DNA of 64,000 bases, from NCBI GenBank assembly GCA_027604705.1, contig JADHYV010000029.1:186001-250000 (forward strand), read 5' to 3'. Below are positions 40,204 to 50,628 of the stretch, one piece after another. Position numbers and translations under genes: made by a program. The DNA is from Allomyces arbusculus (Eukaryota; Blastocladiomycota; Blastocladiomycetes; Blastocladiales; Blastocladiaceae). The notes under the pieces were generated by a model, which was given only the letters and a program-made list of their open reading frames with translations, made no database searches and was not told where the DNA came from. The number at the start of each line of letters is the position of its first letter. The first letter of the stretch is position 1.

Positions 40204-41185
40204 GGCGAGGTGGAGCAGTGCGGGTCGGTCGAGGTGGAGGGACTTGGCGGGGGAGAGGGGGAGCGAACGCCAGCGGCCAAGTCGGCAGGCGCTGCGCGCG
40301 GCGCGGAACAAGGCGCACTCAGCACTTGGGGCGCTGCGGCGGTTTGGCTGCACCAAGTTAGTGCGCGCGACCGGGGCGTGTTGCGCGGCGGTGGAGGGGG
40401 TCGGCGGCGCCCGCGGGCCGGCCGGTCGGGAGCGGTGGTGGTGGTGGCCGGGTCGGCGCGTGGCGCGACCAGAGAAGCCAGCGAGCAGAAGAGGAAACCG
40501 GCTTGCGGGGCGCTGCGCCGCTGTCTGGTGGGAAAGTCATTTGCGTTTCGCCTTGGCGTTTTCGCCGTCTCCGGGGTTCGCAGCGCAGAGCAGGGGCCCT
40601 CTGTCCCTGCTTCAGCGCATCTCCAGCAATCGAGCGCGATGAGCGCAACCTGGTCTCAGGCACGACAGCCAGTCCCCACCAACTCGCCCCAATTCACACG
40701 GCATCGTCGCGAAAGAGCCCTCGAGCGACCGTGAGCGGCGACGGCTCATGATCGCCCTGGGTCGCCCTGAATGCGCGGCGACCAGCGTCACAACGTAACG
40801 CGAAACGACGCTCCTCTGTCGCGCGAATCGCGGGGCGCCTCGAGTGCTTTGCTTTGTGGGATGCCTTTGGTTGAGCTGCGATGTCTTCCCACGACGTTTC
40901 GATTGTGGAGTGACTCCCACAAACGCTGAGCGGCGCGACCGGGCAATTAATCCAAGCGCGCGTGAGCGCCAACCGTGCAAGGCATCCAACCAATCGGTCC
41001 TGTATTGCGGTCCGGTCGTCGCCGCCGCGCCCGTCGTCGGAGACAAGGCGCAACACGCCCAAACTCGAGAGACAACGACGGGGATGCCGTTGCGCTGAGC
41101 ACCTCAAGGGCCCGGTTTCTGCCCGTTCTTTTCTCACACGGCCGCAGCGATTCGGACAAACGAGCAGCGTATATTGCGGACGTTC
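40204..41185. other. intergenic between RA-PH and RPS28 genes
   Basis: About 1 kb. It contains the upstream region of the RA-PH gene (GC-rich near 40200-40500) and the 3' flank of RPS28. No gene seen. Confidence 0.4.
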
Positions 41186-41389
41186 TTAACGCAGACGGCG
41201 CGCCTCGCGCTCCGACTCGAGCAGCGTCAGCACGTCGTTGACGCGCACGGGGCCCTTGACGTTGCGAATGATCGAGCGCGTCGAGTCGTCCACAAAGACA
41301 ACGCGCACCTGCGTGACACCACCGCGCGAGCCCGTGCGGCCCAGCACCGACGTGACCTTGGCAAGCTTAATCCCGGATTGCTTGGCGTC
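41186..41389 (-). CDS. RPS28: 40S ribosomal protein eS28 (RPS28), main exon
   Basis: The exon encodes 67 residues after a TGCCAG acceptor: [20 protein letters not shown], then [25 protein letters not shown] and the invariant [13 protein letters not shown]-terminus. Fungal eS28 is 67-68 residues and starts Met-Asp-Ser-Ala-Lys or similar. Only the initiator Met (or a residue or two) is therefore missing, and must lie in a tiny upstream exon. A candidate ATG directly followed by GTGCGC exists at 42012-42010, which would imply a 620-nt intron. I could not confirm it. eS28 is an OB-fold protein at the 40S mRNA exit channel. VDD replaces the more usual MDD in the middle strand, a minor change. Confidence 0.9.
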   Translation of the reverse strand, partial: DAKQSGIKLAKVTSVLGRTGSRGGVTQVRVVFVDDSTRSIIRNVKGPVRVNDVLTLLESEREARRLR

Positions 41390-42442
41390 CTGGCAGTCGC
41401 AAAAAAATAGGGTAGAAAGCCAAAGGTCTTTAGTGACATTCGAACAGAGTGCAGGCGGAACAAATGCTGGGAACGGCATTCAAGTGGGAGACAGCCAAAT
41501 CCACTTTGCGGTGAGCGAGTCGAGCGCGCGCGGCATGCAACTTCAGCGAGCCAAGAGAAACGACCAGCAACCGAGCGAGGCAAACGTGTATCGGGCAGCA
41601 AAACGGGCAAAATCCATCGAGCAGAGGTTCCCCAGGGCCGAATCAACACAAAGTTGTCGGCGAGGTGCTCCGCGCCGTCTTCATCCCGCCGCAGCCACAG
41701 AGCACCCCATGGTCCAGAGAGCCCCGAAATCGAGCGAACGTCCAGCGCATCAAGCAGCAGGGACCGAGTAACGCTCGTTCAAGCAAATTGCGAGCAATTT
41801 TGATGGCGGTTTCGATAACGAGTCGAGGGTGGTCACGGTCGTGCATCCGTTCGATGCGTGCATGGGCGAGCGCCGTGGACGCTGGAATGACGGTGGCGTC
41901 GGTTTCGCTCGCTCGCCCGCTCAAATTGGTTTGGTTTCCGGTTCGAGGCGCTCGCGCTCGTGCAAAGTGGTCTGGTGCCCCCCACGTTGACGTTGGTGGT
42001 GAGGCGCACCATGTTGATTCTTGGATAGGCCGTGAGGAGAGAGGGTGGCAACGCAAGTGCGGTAGTGCGTCCAAGTTACTGGCTGGTTTTGTTCGACGTG
42101 TCACATCTATCGCCTCGAAGACTGAAACCTGATTTTGTGCAAACCTAACCTGACGAGTCTTTCGTTGCACTCTCTACACAAGACGACGGCGACGCGCACC
42201 GCGATGAAGCGAAAACTTGTCCATTCACAAAGAAGAAATGATGCGACGACCCGGCGACCATGAGCCGACTCCGACAGGAAACACGTCAATGAATGCGACC
42301 GCGCGTGCAACCCATCCGCCCGCAGAAACGAACGTCAAATCCAAACCAAATCAACCGCAAAGCAAGATTAGAGCCGTGTCCCCCACTCATTCACCCTTGG
42401 CACACTCCATGCCGCGCCGTCCCGGCGCATCCACGGCACGCT
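41390..42442. other. 5' region of RPS28, probably with its leader intron
   Basis: About 1 kb. It must contain the start exon and promoter of RPS28 and the 3' flank of VMA1. No other gene seen. Confidence 0.4.
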
Positions 42443-44646
42443 CTACTCGAGCAGCGCGCGGAACCGGTCCTCAATCTCTTTTTGCAGCGCTGCGTACCGC
42501 TCGCAGACGACCTGCTCGCCGTCGTTTGGGTTCTCAAACTTCATCGACGACAGCTTGTAGATCAAGTCGCCCATGGCGTCCTTGATCTTAACCCAGGTGA
42601 TTTGCGAGTTGGTCACTTCGACCGCGTGCGTCGCGTGGTCGTAGAAACCCATCAGGTTGCGCAGCATCCACACGGTCTTGTAGAACGGGCAGTACCGATC
42701 GTAGTCCGAGTACCCGTTTTGCTGCAAAAAGTCGTCCTTGATAATCTTGGCAATTTCGAGCGTGATCTTGTCGGTCTCGGCGAGCGCCGACTACAAGCGT
42801 GGAAAGTGAAGGAGACGCGTCGCGGTGAGCCGAGAGATCCGAGAAATGCGACTGGGTCCCGACTTTGATGCGATGAAAAACGTTACCTTGCCGACGAGCT
42901 GCACAATTTCGCTCAGGTCCTCCTCCATTTGTAGAATCTCTTTGCACTTGGTGCGCAACGGCACGAAATCCGGGTCAAACTGCTCATAGTGCGGCTCGAG
43001 CGCCTTGAGGTACTTGGAATAGGACAGCGACCAGTTGACCGATGGGAAATGCTTGCGCTGCGCCAGCTTCTTGTCGAGCCCCCAAAACACTTGCACGATT
43101 CCGAGCGTCGCCGACGTGACCGGGTCCGAGAAATCACCGCCGGGCGGCGAGACGGCACCGACAATCGAGACCGACCCCTTGCGCGACGGGTTGCCGAGAC
43201 ACACGACTTTACCCGCACGCTCGTAAAAGGACGCGAGCTTGGCGCCCAAATAGGCCGGGTACCCCGAATCCGCGGGCATTTCCGCGAGACGCCCCGAAAT
43301 TTCACGCAGCGCCTCGGCCCAGCGCGACGTCGAGTCGGCCATCATGGCCACGTCCATGCCCATGTCGCGGAAGTACTCGGAAAGCGTGATCCCCGTGTAG
43401 ATCGAGGCCTCGCGCGCGGCCACGGGCATGTTGGACGTGTTGGCGACGAGGGTCGTGCGCTTCATGATCGATTCTTTCCGGCCATTGATTTCCGTCGACA
43501 ACGTCGGGAAGTCCATGAGCACTTCGGCCATTTCGTTGCCGCGCTCGCCGCAGCCAACGTAGATGATCACATTCGAGTTGGAGTACTTGGAGAGCGACTG
43601 CGAAATCACCGTCTTACCGCATCCAAACGCGCCGGGGATTGCCGTCGTCCCGCCCTGCACGCAGGGGAACAGCGCGTCGAGCACGCGCTGGCCTGTGAGC
43701 AGCGGGTAGTCGGCCGCGAGCTTTTCCGTAACGGGCCGCGGGTTGCGCACGGGCCACGTGTGCATCATCGTGAAACTCTGCTTTTGTCCGGCAAATTCGA
43801 CTTCGAGCACCGTGTCGTTGAGCGTGTAGTTGCCCTTGGGCGCAATGTAGGTGACAGTGCCGCGCGCCTTGGGGGGCAGCAAGATCTTGTGCGTGACGAG
43901 CGTGTTTTCGAAGACGGAGCCGAAGATATCGCCGCCCGTAATATGCGAGCCAATGTCGAGTCCCGTTGCCGGGTCAAATTCCCAGGAGATGGTCTTGTCG
44001 AGGGCCTCGGTCGCAATGCCGCGCGGAATGTAGATCGACTTGGACACGTCCTGAATGGCCTTGAGAGGGCGCTGGATGCCGTCAAAGATGTTGGAGCAGA
44101 GACCCGGGCCGAGCTCGACGGAGAGGGGCTTGCCCGTGCGCAGGACAGGGTCGCCGACGGTCAGGCCGGCTGGAAGAGAAAAAGCAGACGCAGTCAGACT
44201 CTTGACATGGGGAGCGTTTGATCGATCAATGGGGAAACGAAGACGTACACGTCTCCTCGTAGACTTGCAGCGTTGCCTTGTCGCCGTCAATGCGAATGAC
44301 TTCACCGACAAGCTCGGCATGGCCGACCCGGACCAGCTCGTACATGGCCGACCCGGACATGTGCTCGGCAACGACGACTATTGACGCCGGGTATGGCGCG
44401 GATTAGGGATGAGCAACGCAACCGAGAGCAACCAATCAGCCTGAAGCAATCGACGCACCAGGGCCGGAGACCGAGAAAATGTAGCCGAACATGGACTCGC
44501 GCTCCTCATCGCGGATGCGCGGCAGGTCCCGCTGAGCGTTTTCGAGCGCGCCAGCCTGGAGATCGCGTGGAAGCAGCGTGGTGAGAAGACGTTGATCCGG
44601 CGAAAGCCAGCAGTTGATGGACATCGGTCGGGCGTGCCCGTACCAT
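42443..44646 (-). CDS. VMA1: V-type proton ATPase catalytic subunit A, 619 aa, five exons
   Basis: Exons 44646-44644, 44555-44459, 44377-44249, 44169-42887 and 42790-42443 join in frame to 619 residues, the usual length (617 in yeast). The first exon is the ATG alone, followed at once by a GTACGG donor. The next exon opens [10 protein letters not shown], the normal second residue onward. Family blocks are intact: [49 protein letters not shown], the non-homologous region, the Walker A loop GAFGCGKT at about residue 258, [31 protein letters not shown], and the C-terminal helical domain ending in FRALLE. Subunit A hydrolyses ATP in the V1 sector and acidifies vacuoles and endosomes. No intein interrupts the Walker loop, unlike yeast VMA1. 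It shares a 418-bp divergent upstream region with the next gene. Confidence 0.96.
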
Positions 44647-45064
44647 TGTAATCGAGATCAAGAGGGAGAGAATAAGAGCGTGGAGGAGACGCGTCGAATT
44701 CGCGTCGTTGGCGTCGGGCTGGGCCGTGCGGGAGTCCAATGGAGGACCAGAGAGCGGTGATCTGACGCGACGGCCGAATGCAGGCACTTGTGCTGGTCCA
44801 AGGGCGGGTAGTGCCGGTACTGACGAGGCGGCACGGTCGTCGCGGTGACTGTGTCGATGGTGCTTTTGCGCGACGCCGTGCTGATCTTGCGGGTGTCGGC
44901 GGGCAGCGGCCGTGTGGCCGCGACCGACACGCGTCCTCGTGCTTGAAGAAGAACGCGATCAGATGCACGTGAGGACCCGCGCAAGACTGCGACGCCTAAT
45001 CTGCCGCCCACCGCTGATCACTAGAGATCGCCAGCGCAACCTCCGGCCGTCGCCGTCGCCAAGC
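44647..45064. promoter_or_regulatory. divergent upstream region of VMA1 and the 914-aa gene
   Basis: 418 bp between two start codons pointing outward. No clear TATA element. It probably serves both genes. Confidence 0.4.
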
Positions 45065-47809
45065 ATGTTCCCGCTGCCTTTGCTCCTGCTCGCGCAGCGC
45101 GAGCGCCTGCGCCGCCGCACGCATGCCGATGATGATCATGACAACGACAACTACGAACCGCCAAGGCTCGCTTCGACCGCCGCCAATGTGCTGCTCGCCA
45201 AGCTGCCCAAGGGCCACCACGCCAACCGCCACCTCTTTGCCCCGCTCGCCGACCTCGTCGAGAGCACACCCGTCGCGCACCCGATCCTCGACGCGGCTCT
45301 CGTCCACGCGCTGCACACTGTCCACCGTGTCGTCGACCCGCAGCACCGCGCATCTTCGACCGAATCCGACCATGCCTTTGCCGACCTCGATTGTGACCGT
45401 GCGCTCGCGCTCCTCCAAGCGCTGCTAGACCGTGTCGTGCAAGTTAACCCGCCCGAACCACTCGCGCTATTACGCCGGTTCCTTGCGACTGTTGCCGACC
45501 TCGACCTGGATTTACCCGACGATATGGTGCAGCAGCTCAACGAGTACTTTTACTCGTGGTTCCAGGCGCGGCACCACGCCGATTTCATCCCGCTTTTTGT
45601 CGCGTGGATGACGAGTCAGAACGGCCGCGTCCTGTCTCTATACGTGCGCGAATACGACTGGGGCGATCTGTTCACGCTCTTGCAAACGCGGTTCGATGCG
45701 GCCGCGCCGTTGCTCACGGCCATGGCGACCGTGTTACGCCGTGATCGTCATGGCGTGCGCGGCGCGTTTCTCGCGCAGGGTGGGGTCATGGTCGCCAAGT
45801 TGCTGCTGCGTCGTGTGCATCGTGACCCCAGGCATAAGCGCGACCTGCTCGTCATTCTGAACCTGTTCAAGGGACTCGTGCCGCGAAATGACGAACTTGA
45901 CCAGGAGCAGGGTGTCGAGGACGAGGATGCTGATTCAGAGGACGACATACGAAACCTGTCGACTCGCCCATTCTCGTCCCGGACCAAGACGACCCACACT
46001 TTGCGCCGATCGAGCACCAGCAGCAGCGCCACTTCCACCTCGTCCGGCACACCTCTACCACGCCGGCCTCGCCGTCCAGGCGCCGCGACCCTCCTCCCAC
46101 GCGAATCACGCGCTCGTAAACCGCGTTACCCGCTCCCGGGGCCGCGCGGTACTGGCGGGACTAAGACCCCAACCGACGCCGAACCCGGCGACACGACCGA
46201 CGGCTCGCCGAGCCCTTCACGGCGCAAATCCATCGGCACGACCATGTCCCCACGGCGCACGACCGACGCACCCTCGCGCTCGTCACGCGCACTAACCCCA
46301 CACTCGCCGTCATCGCGCGACCAATCGACGACCGATCTCGAACCGGTATCTAAAATCTCGTCCGCGTGTATGGCCTTACTCGCGCGGTTACGGTCCGGCA
46401 CGCCGTGGTTTGACGACTTGCTCGCGTTCGTTTCCCGCGCGGCGCTTACGCTCGACGACGCGTTTGAGATTGCCGAACGGGTGCATGCGGCGTTGCGTGC
46501 GGTGCTCGACGACGCGCCCGATGCGCGCGAGTTGGTCGCGAGTGTGCAAGTGGCGGCAGTCGAGCGCGAGGACCCGGATTCGGACGCGGCCGATTTGTTT
46601 GTCATGCAGTGCTTGCGCATCTTGCACGCGCTCGCGACGAATATCGACATTGGGTCGGCCACCGAGGTTGATTTGGCGGTGTCGCCGCCGACATCCGTGC
46701 AACCGTCGCTCAACGAGAGTCTCAACGCGAGCCAGCGCGCCGGCGCTGGTACACGGCCCGCTTCCGCGTCCCTTGACACGTCCGGCTCCAGCACCAAGCC
46801 TGGTAAGGGAAAAGACAAGCCCGCCGCGCAGCCAGACCTCTCAACTGCGGCGGGCCTCGCCGTTCTCCTCGCCGGCTCCCGCGCGCCGCAGGCGCCGCTC
46901 TACCGCCTCCCCACCCTCCCAAACAGCGACCCGGCGGCACTTTACGCCGCGCACTTTGCGGTCAAGTCCCGTCTCATCGATTTGGGGTTCCCCGATACGC
47001 TCATGATCTGTCTCGGCTCATATAATGTGGACGTGTTGCTGGCGACCGCTGCGGGGGTGCAGGCGTTCAGTGTGGATCCGGATGCGGGGAAGGCGATGCT
47101 GTGTTTGCAGTCGGAGAGTGCGACGGTGGGGCGAGAGGAGGGGGTGGATGGGAATGAGGAAAGGGGAGGGCCGGTGTCTCTTCCGTCGCGCGCGGCTGCG
47201 TTTACGTCCACTCTGTCGTTGGGCGCGTCAGAGTTTGATCTTTTTGGGGAGCCGATGGGTGCGGCGCGTGGAGAGGGGAAGGCAAAGAAGGGCGAGTCGA
47301 AAAAGGCATCGAAGCCGGGCACAACCAAGAAGAGCGTGTCGAAGACGGGCGCAGAGAAGCCAGGAAGCAAGGATGTCAAGACCCGACCAAGGTCAACATC
47401 ATCGTCACGTCCCGCAGCGGCATCGAAGACGACCAAGCCGCCCGCCGGGACGAACGCCAAGTTGACCAAGTCGGCACGATCCACTCCTGCGCCATCACGT
47501 CCGGCATCGGCCACTCCACGGCGGTCGCCGCAGCGCGGCTCGACCGCTCCCACCGTGCCATCTGCACCGTTACCGACCGTTCCCGTCGCAATCGCGCACT
47601 TGGCCCCGCGCCCGCTCGCGCCCGCGCACGAATGCGCACACGTACTCGACATGTTGCATGTCCTGCGACACTCGTACCATCCCGTCTTGCAGCGGCACGC
47701 GCGCGCAGCGTTCTGGTCGTTGTGCCGCGTCGGCACACGACGGACGAATCAAATTGCGTTGGAACTCGTGCAGGATGGGATTTGGGGGCGGATTCTTGCT
47801 GGTGCATGA
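45065..47809 (+). CDS. large helical protein of unknown function, 914 aa
   Basis: Single frame. The ATG of MFPLPLLLLAQRERLRRR was chosen because the open sequence upstream has no protein-like composition. Residues about 35-290 are rich in Leu/Ala helices (LLAKLPKGHHANRHLFAPLA, LAALLQALLDRV-like, FTLLQTRFDAAAPLLTAMAT) and look like an armadillo or HEAT-type array. This is followed by an acidic patch (DQEQGVEDEDADSEDD) and a Ser/Thr/Arg-rich disordered part (about 300-430). A second helical region (about 440-560) follows, then a Lys/Ser/Ala-rich stretch and a final helical block ending near LVQDGIWGRILAGA. I do not recognise a named family. The repeat-like helices near both ends suggest a scaffold. 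Confidence 0.65.
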   Translation: MFPLPLLLLAQRERLRRRTHADDDHDNDNYEPPRLASTAANVLLAKLPKGHHANRHLFAPLADLVESTPVAHPILDAALVHALHTVHRVVDPQHRASSTESDHAFADLDCDRALALLQALLDRVVQVNPPEPLALLRRFLATVADLDLDLPDDMVQQLNEYFYSWFQARHHADFIPLFVAWMTSQNGRVLSLYVREYDWGDLFTLLQTRFDAAAPLLTAMATVLRRDRHGVRGAFLAQGGVMVAKLLLRRVHRDPRHKRDLLVILNLFKGLVPRNDELDQEQGVEDEDADSEDDIRNLSTRPFSSRTKTTHTLRRSSTSSSATSTSSGTPLPRRPRRPGAATLLPRESRARKPRYPLPGPRGTGGTKTPTDAEPGDTTDGSPSPSRRKSIGTTMSPRRTTDAPSRSSRALTPHSPSSRDQSTTDLEPVSKISSACMALLARLRSGTPWFDDLLAFVSRAALTLDDAFEIAERVHAALRAVLDDAPDARELVASVQVAAVEREDPDSDAADLFVMQCLRILHALATNIDIGSATEVDLAVSPPTSVQPSLNESLNASQRAGAGTRPASASLDTSGSSTKPGKGKDKPAAQPDLSTAAGLAVLLAGSRAPQAPLYRLPTLPNSDPAALYAAHFAVKSRLIDLGFPDTLMICLGSYNVDVLLATAAGVQAFSVDPDAGKAMLCLQSESATVGREEGVDGNEERGGPVSLPSRAAAFTSTLSLGASEFDLFGEPMGAARGEGKAKKGESKKASKPGTTKKSVSKTGAEKPGSKDVKTRPRSTSSSRPAAASKTTKPPAGTNAKLTKSARSTPAPSRPASATPRRSPQRGSTAPTVPSAPLPTVPVAIAHLAPRPLAPAHECAHVLDMLHVLRHSYHPVLQRHARAAFWSLCRVGTRRTNQIALELVQDGIWGRILAGA

Positions 47810-48014
47810 GGTGAGACTGAAAGAACGAGACTGCAGGCTGGATTGGACGAATACATTTTGTTTGGATAACTAATTTGCCGTCGTCCTTTTGCCCAACTCG
47901 CCTCGTTTCGTATTGGAACAATGATCATGCTGCCAAAACCGAATTATACCGGAGAACGATAGGACACTAAAAAATACCCACCCAAACGACAAAAACCAAC
48001 ATGCACACCCTCAC

Positions 48015-50088
48015 CTAAGCCTCCTCGCCGCCAACCTTGATCAAGTTCTTGCGATGCTCCACCTGCACCGACAAGACATCCGGCGCAAAATTGATACTTA
48101 AGCACGGAATGGCGACCACCGCGCCCAAGGGCGAATCCACCGTCGCTTTCGTGACCGCCACCCCTTTCCGTCCAGGCTTGACCCCTGCGGCCCCCTGGGT
48201 CACGGGCGTTGGTGGCCCACTCGCGCGCGCGATCCCCGCATAGTTTCTGTTCCGCACGGCGATTACGGGCACGACATACCGCCCAACAAACGGCATCTTG
48301 TACCGGAAATGCTCCCAGGCGCGGCGGAACTGCGCCCACGCCGGGTGCACGTGCCGCCGCTGGAAGACGCCGGAGAGCGCCATTTCATCCTGCTGGTCAA
48401 AGTACCGCACAATCACTTCGAGGTCGTCGGACCCGGCGGTCGGGGACGGGTGCTCGCGCAGGGTTCTGCGCTCGGCGCGGTCGGGGCCCTCAGTGACGAC
48501 GTCGATGGGCGGGACCCCATCAGTGGTGGACGCGACAGGCACGGTCATATTGCGCACGCGGTCAATGGGTAAATGCTGCACGAGCGACCGGTAAAACTCG
48601 CGCAAGTGCGCGTCCTCGTCGTGTTTGCTCAACACGGGCGCACCGAGCGTCACAAAGAACCGTGTATCGAACAGGACTGTCTGCCCTTGGACCAGCGGGA
48701 TCCGGTCGCGCGCGCGCACCGCCGAGAGGGGCGGACTGCGCACGATAATCCAATTCCCGACTCCGTTGCGGTCCGGCCGTGGCGGAAGCACTAACGACTT
48801 CGAAATCGTCATGGCCTTGTACTCGCCCTGGTGCGGCGGACGCACCCACCGCGTCCGTGGCCGCTGGCTGGCAGTGCCACGGTTGGGAGAGTCGTCGGCG
48901 AGCCCGTAGTAGTAGTATCCGGCCATGACGTCGCGCACGTGCGCGACGGCGCCGAGCGGCGGTGGGTAGTGCCCGCAGTCGACCCACCGGACGAGGTTCG
49001 ACAGGACCGAGTTGGCGAGGTGCGGCCGGTGGAACCAGTGATCCGGCTGGGTCGCGAGGTGCGGCAAGTGCAGGAACGCCGAGCCCGTGAGCGGGTCGGT
49101 CAGCGCCGATTTCTCGAGCACCGCCTTGGTGTGTGCGTTGGCAGCCGCACTGTACTCGGCCACGTGAGAACAGAACTTGACCAAGTTCTCTTCAGACAAG
49201 AGCGGTGACGAATTCGGGTCCTTGTGCACGATCTTCAGCACGTCGCGCAAGACGTTGCGCTGGTAGGCCATTTGCGCGTTCATCGGGTCGTGTTCCACGG
49301 GCACGTCGAGTTCGCGGCACGTTTCCTCGAGCTGAACCTTGGGCACCGACAAAAGCGGGCGCACGACCTGGATGTCGCGGTCGTGCGGGTGCAAGATCAC
49401 GGGCATTTCGCTGACCGTCTGCATCCCGCCGAGCCCGCCGAGACCAGACGCGCGCGTCAGGCGATAGAGAATCGTTTCGATCTGGTCGTTGCGGTGCTGC
49501 CCGAGGAAGAGCCGAGTCGCGCCGGCATTACGAGTCGCGTGCGCGAGGAGACGGTACCGCACAGAGCGCGCACGTTCTTCGATTTGGGCAGTGGACAGTT
49601 CAGAGACGGGCCGGTCCCAATCGGCCGTGACGATTTCCGACGAGATGCCTAATGTGCGCGCGAGCGGCATCAGTATTCTGAATCGAGTGTGGCTAGCAGC
49701 ACGAGCAATAAGCACGTCGCAGCGTACCTTGCGACTTGATGAACGAGTGCACGCGCTGTGCCTCTTCGGTGCTGTCGTCGCGCAGCTTGTGGTCGACGGT
49801 GATCGCGTGCACGCGGCCCGGGGCCCACTTGTTCAGGAGCAGTAGCAGCGCCATGGAATCAGGGCCGCCTGACACGCCGACCGCTACATGTCACGACCAA
49901 CAAGTGATGGCCGTTGATTGTCGGGTCAGCGATCACGAACCGAACACCGACACTTGCTTTCATGGCCAAATCAAGGCTTTACCGAGGCGCTCTGTCGGCC
50001 CAATCGGAATGGTGCGCATCAGTCGCGCAAAATCAGCGAGCGTCAGCGCCGATACCCGGGCCGCCGCTGTTGCTGCTGACGTGGCCAT
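48015..50088 (-). CDS. tRNA(Ile)-lysidine synthetase-like (TilS family) PP-loop protein, 631 aa, three exons
   Basis: Exons 50088-49983, 49883-49728 and 49648-48015 join in frame (donors GTAAAG and GTACGC; acceptors TGTAG and ATTAG). The ATP-pyrophosphatase loop SGGPDSMAL is at residues 40-48. It is followed by the family's ITVDHKLRDDSTEEA, GISSEIVTADWD and FLGQHRNDQIETILYRLTR blocks and the P..S.PK.QLEETCRELDVPVEHDP region. TilS adenylates and lysinylates C34 of tRNA-Ile(CAU), changing it to read AUA. In eukaryotes such enzymes act in organelles, so a mitochondrial role is likely. The Ala/Thr/Arg-containing N-terminus, free of acidic residues for the first 18 positions (MATSAATAAARVSALTLADF), could serve as a presequence. 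The C-terminal 300 residues are unlike bacterial TilS and carry no domain I can name. Confidence 0.85.
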
Positions 50089-50628
50089 GGCGGGACGGTG
50101 GTCCAAAAGTCGAGCTCCTTGCAGGCGGCTGGTCAGCAGCGAGTTGGTGATCCGAGAGCAAAGCGCAAACTAGCGCAATTTCCAGAGCCGTTGAACAATT
50201 CTTGACCCTGAACTTGTCTCGAACTGCGGTGTGCTGCTGGTCCTTGAAGTTGCTGGTAGTCGGTTCAGGGAAATGAGAGGAGGATTGCTGCCTCGACGGT
50301 TGATCAGTCCAAGCTACATGTTGTGACCTGTGATCGCTTGCCGCTGCTTGCTGCACGTGAACGAAATGAGATTTACCAATGGTCTGGTCAGCCCCAGGTC
50401 AGTCTGGTGAAGTTCAAGTCTTTCGGTGCTTTCACTGCCCAGATCCTTCCCGTCCCAGAAGCGCTTCCAAAGACTACAACCGTGCTCAGGAAGGCAAATA
50501 TATATAATGGCGTGTCACTTGTTCCGGGACCCACGCTCTTGGGGTATTTCTCGCTGCGGTCCCGCCGGCCCCGCTCCCTTTGATTCCCGACAATAAAAAT
50601 ACATGGTCAAGCAAAATCAAAAGCAACA
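50089..50628. other. intergenic, 540 bp, upstream of the TilS-like gene
   Basis: No gene. An AATATATATAATGG word at about 50498-50511 lies near the antiporter stop. Its distance from the TilS start makes a promoter role uncertain. Confidence 0.4.

Noticed and set aside
42010-42012. Start codon of RPS28 (ATG followed by GTGCGC)
   Set aside because: It would need a 620-nt intron and a donor unlike most in the window. Kept only as a candidate in the RPS28 entry.
43600-43650. Intein in the VMA1 Walker loop, as in yeast
   Set aside because: GAFGCGKT is uninterrupted and the exon length fits the mature protein.
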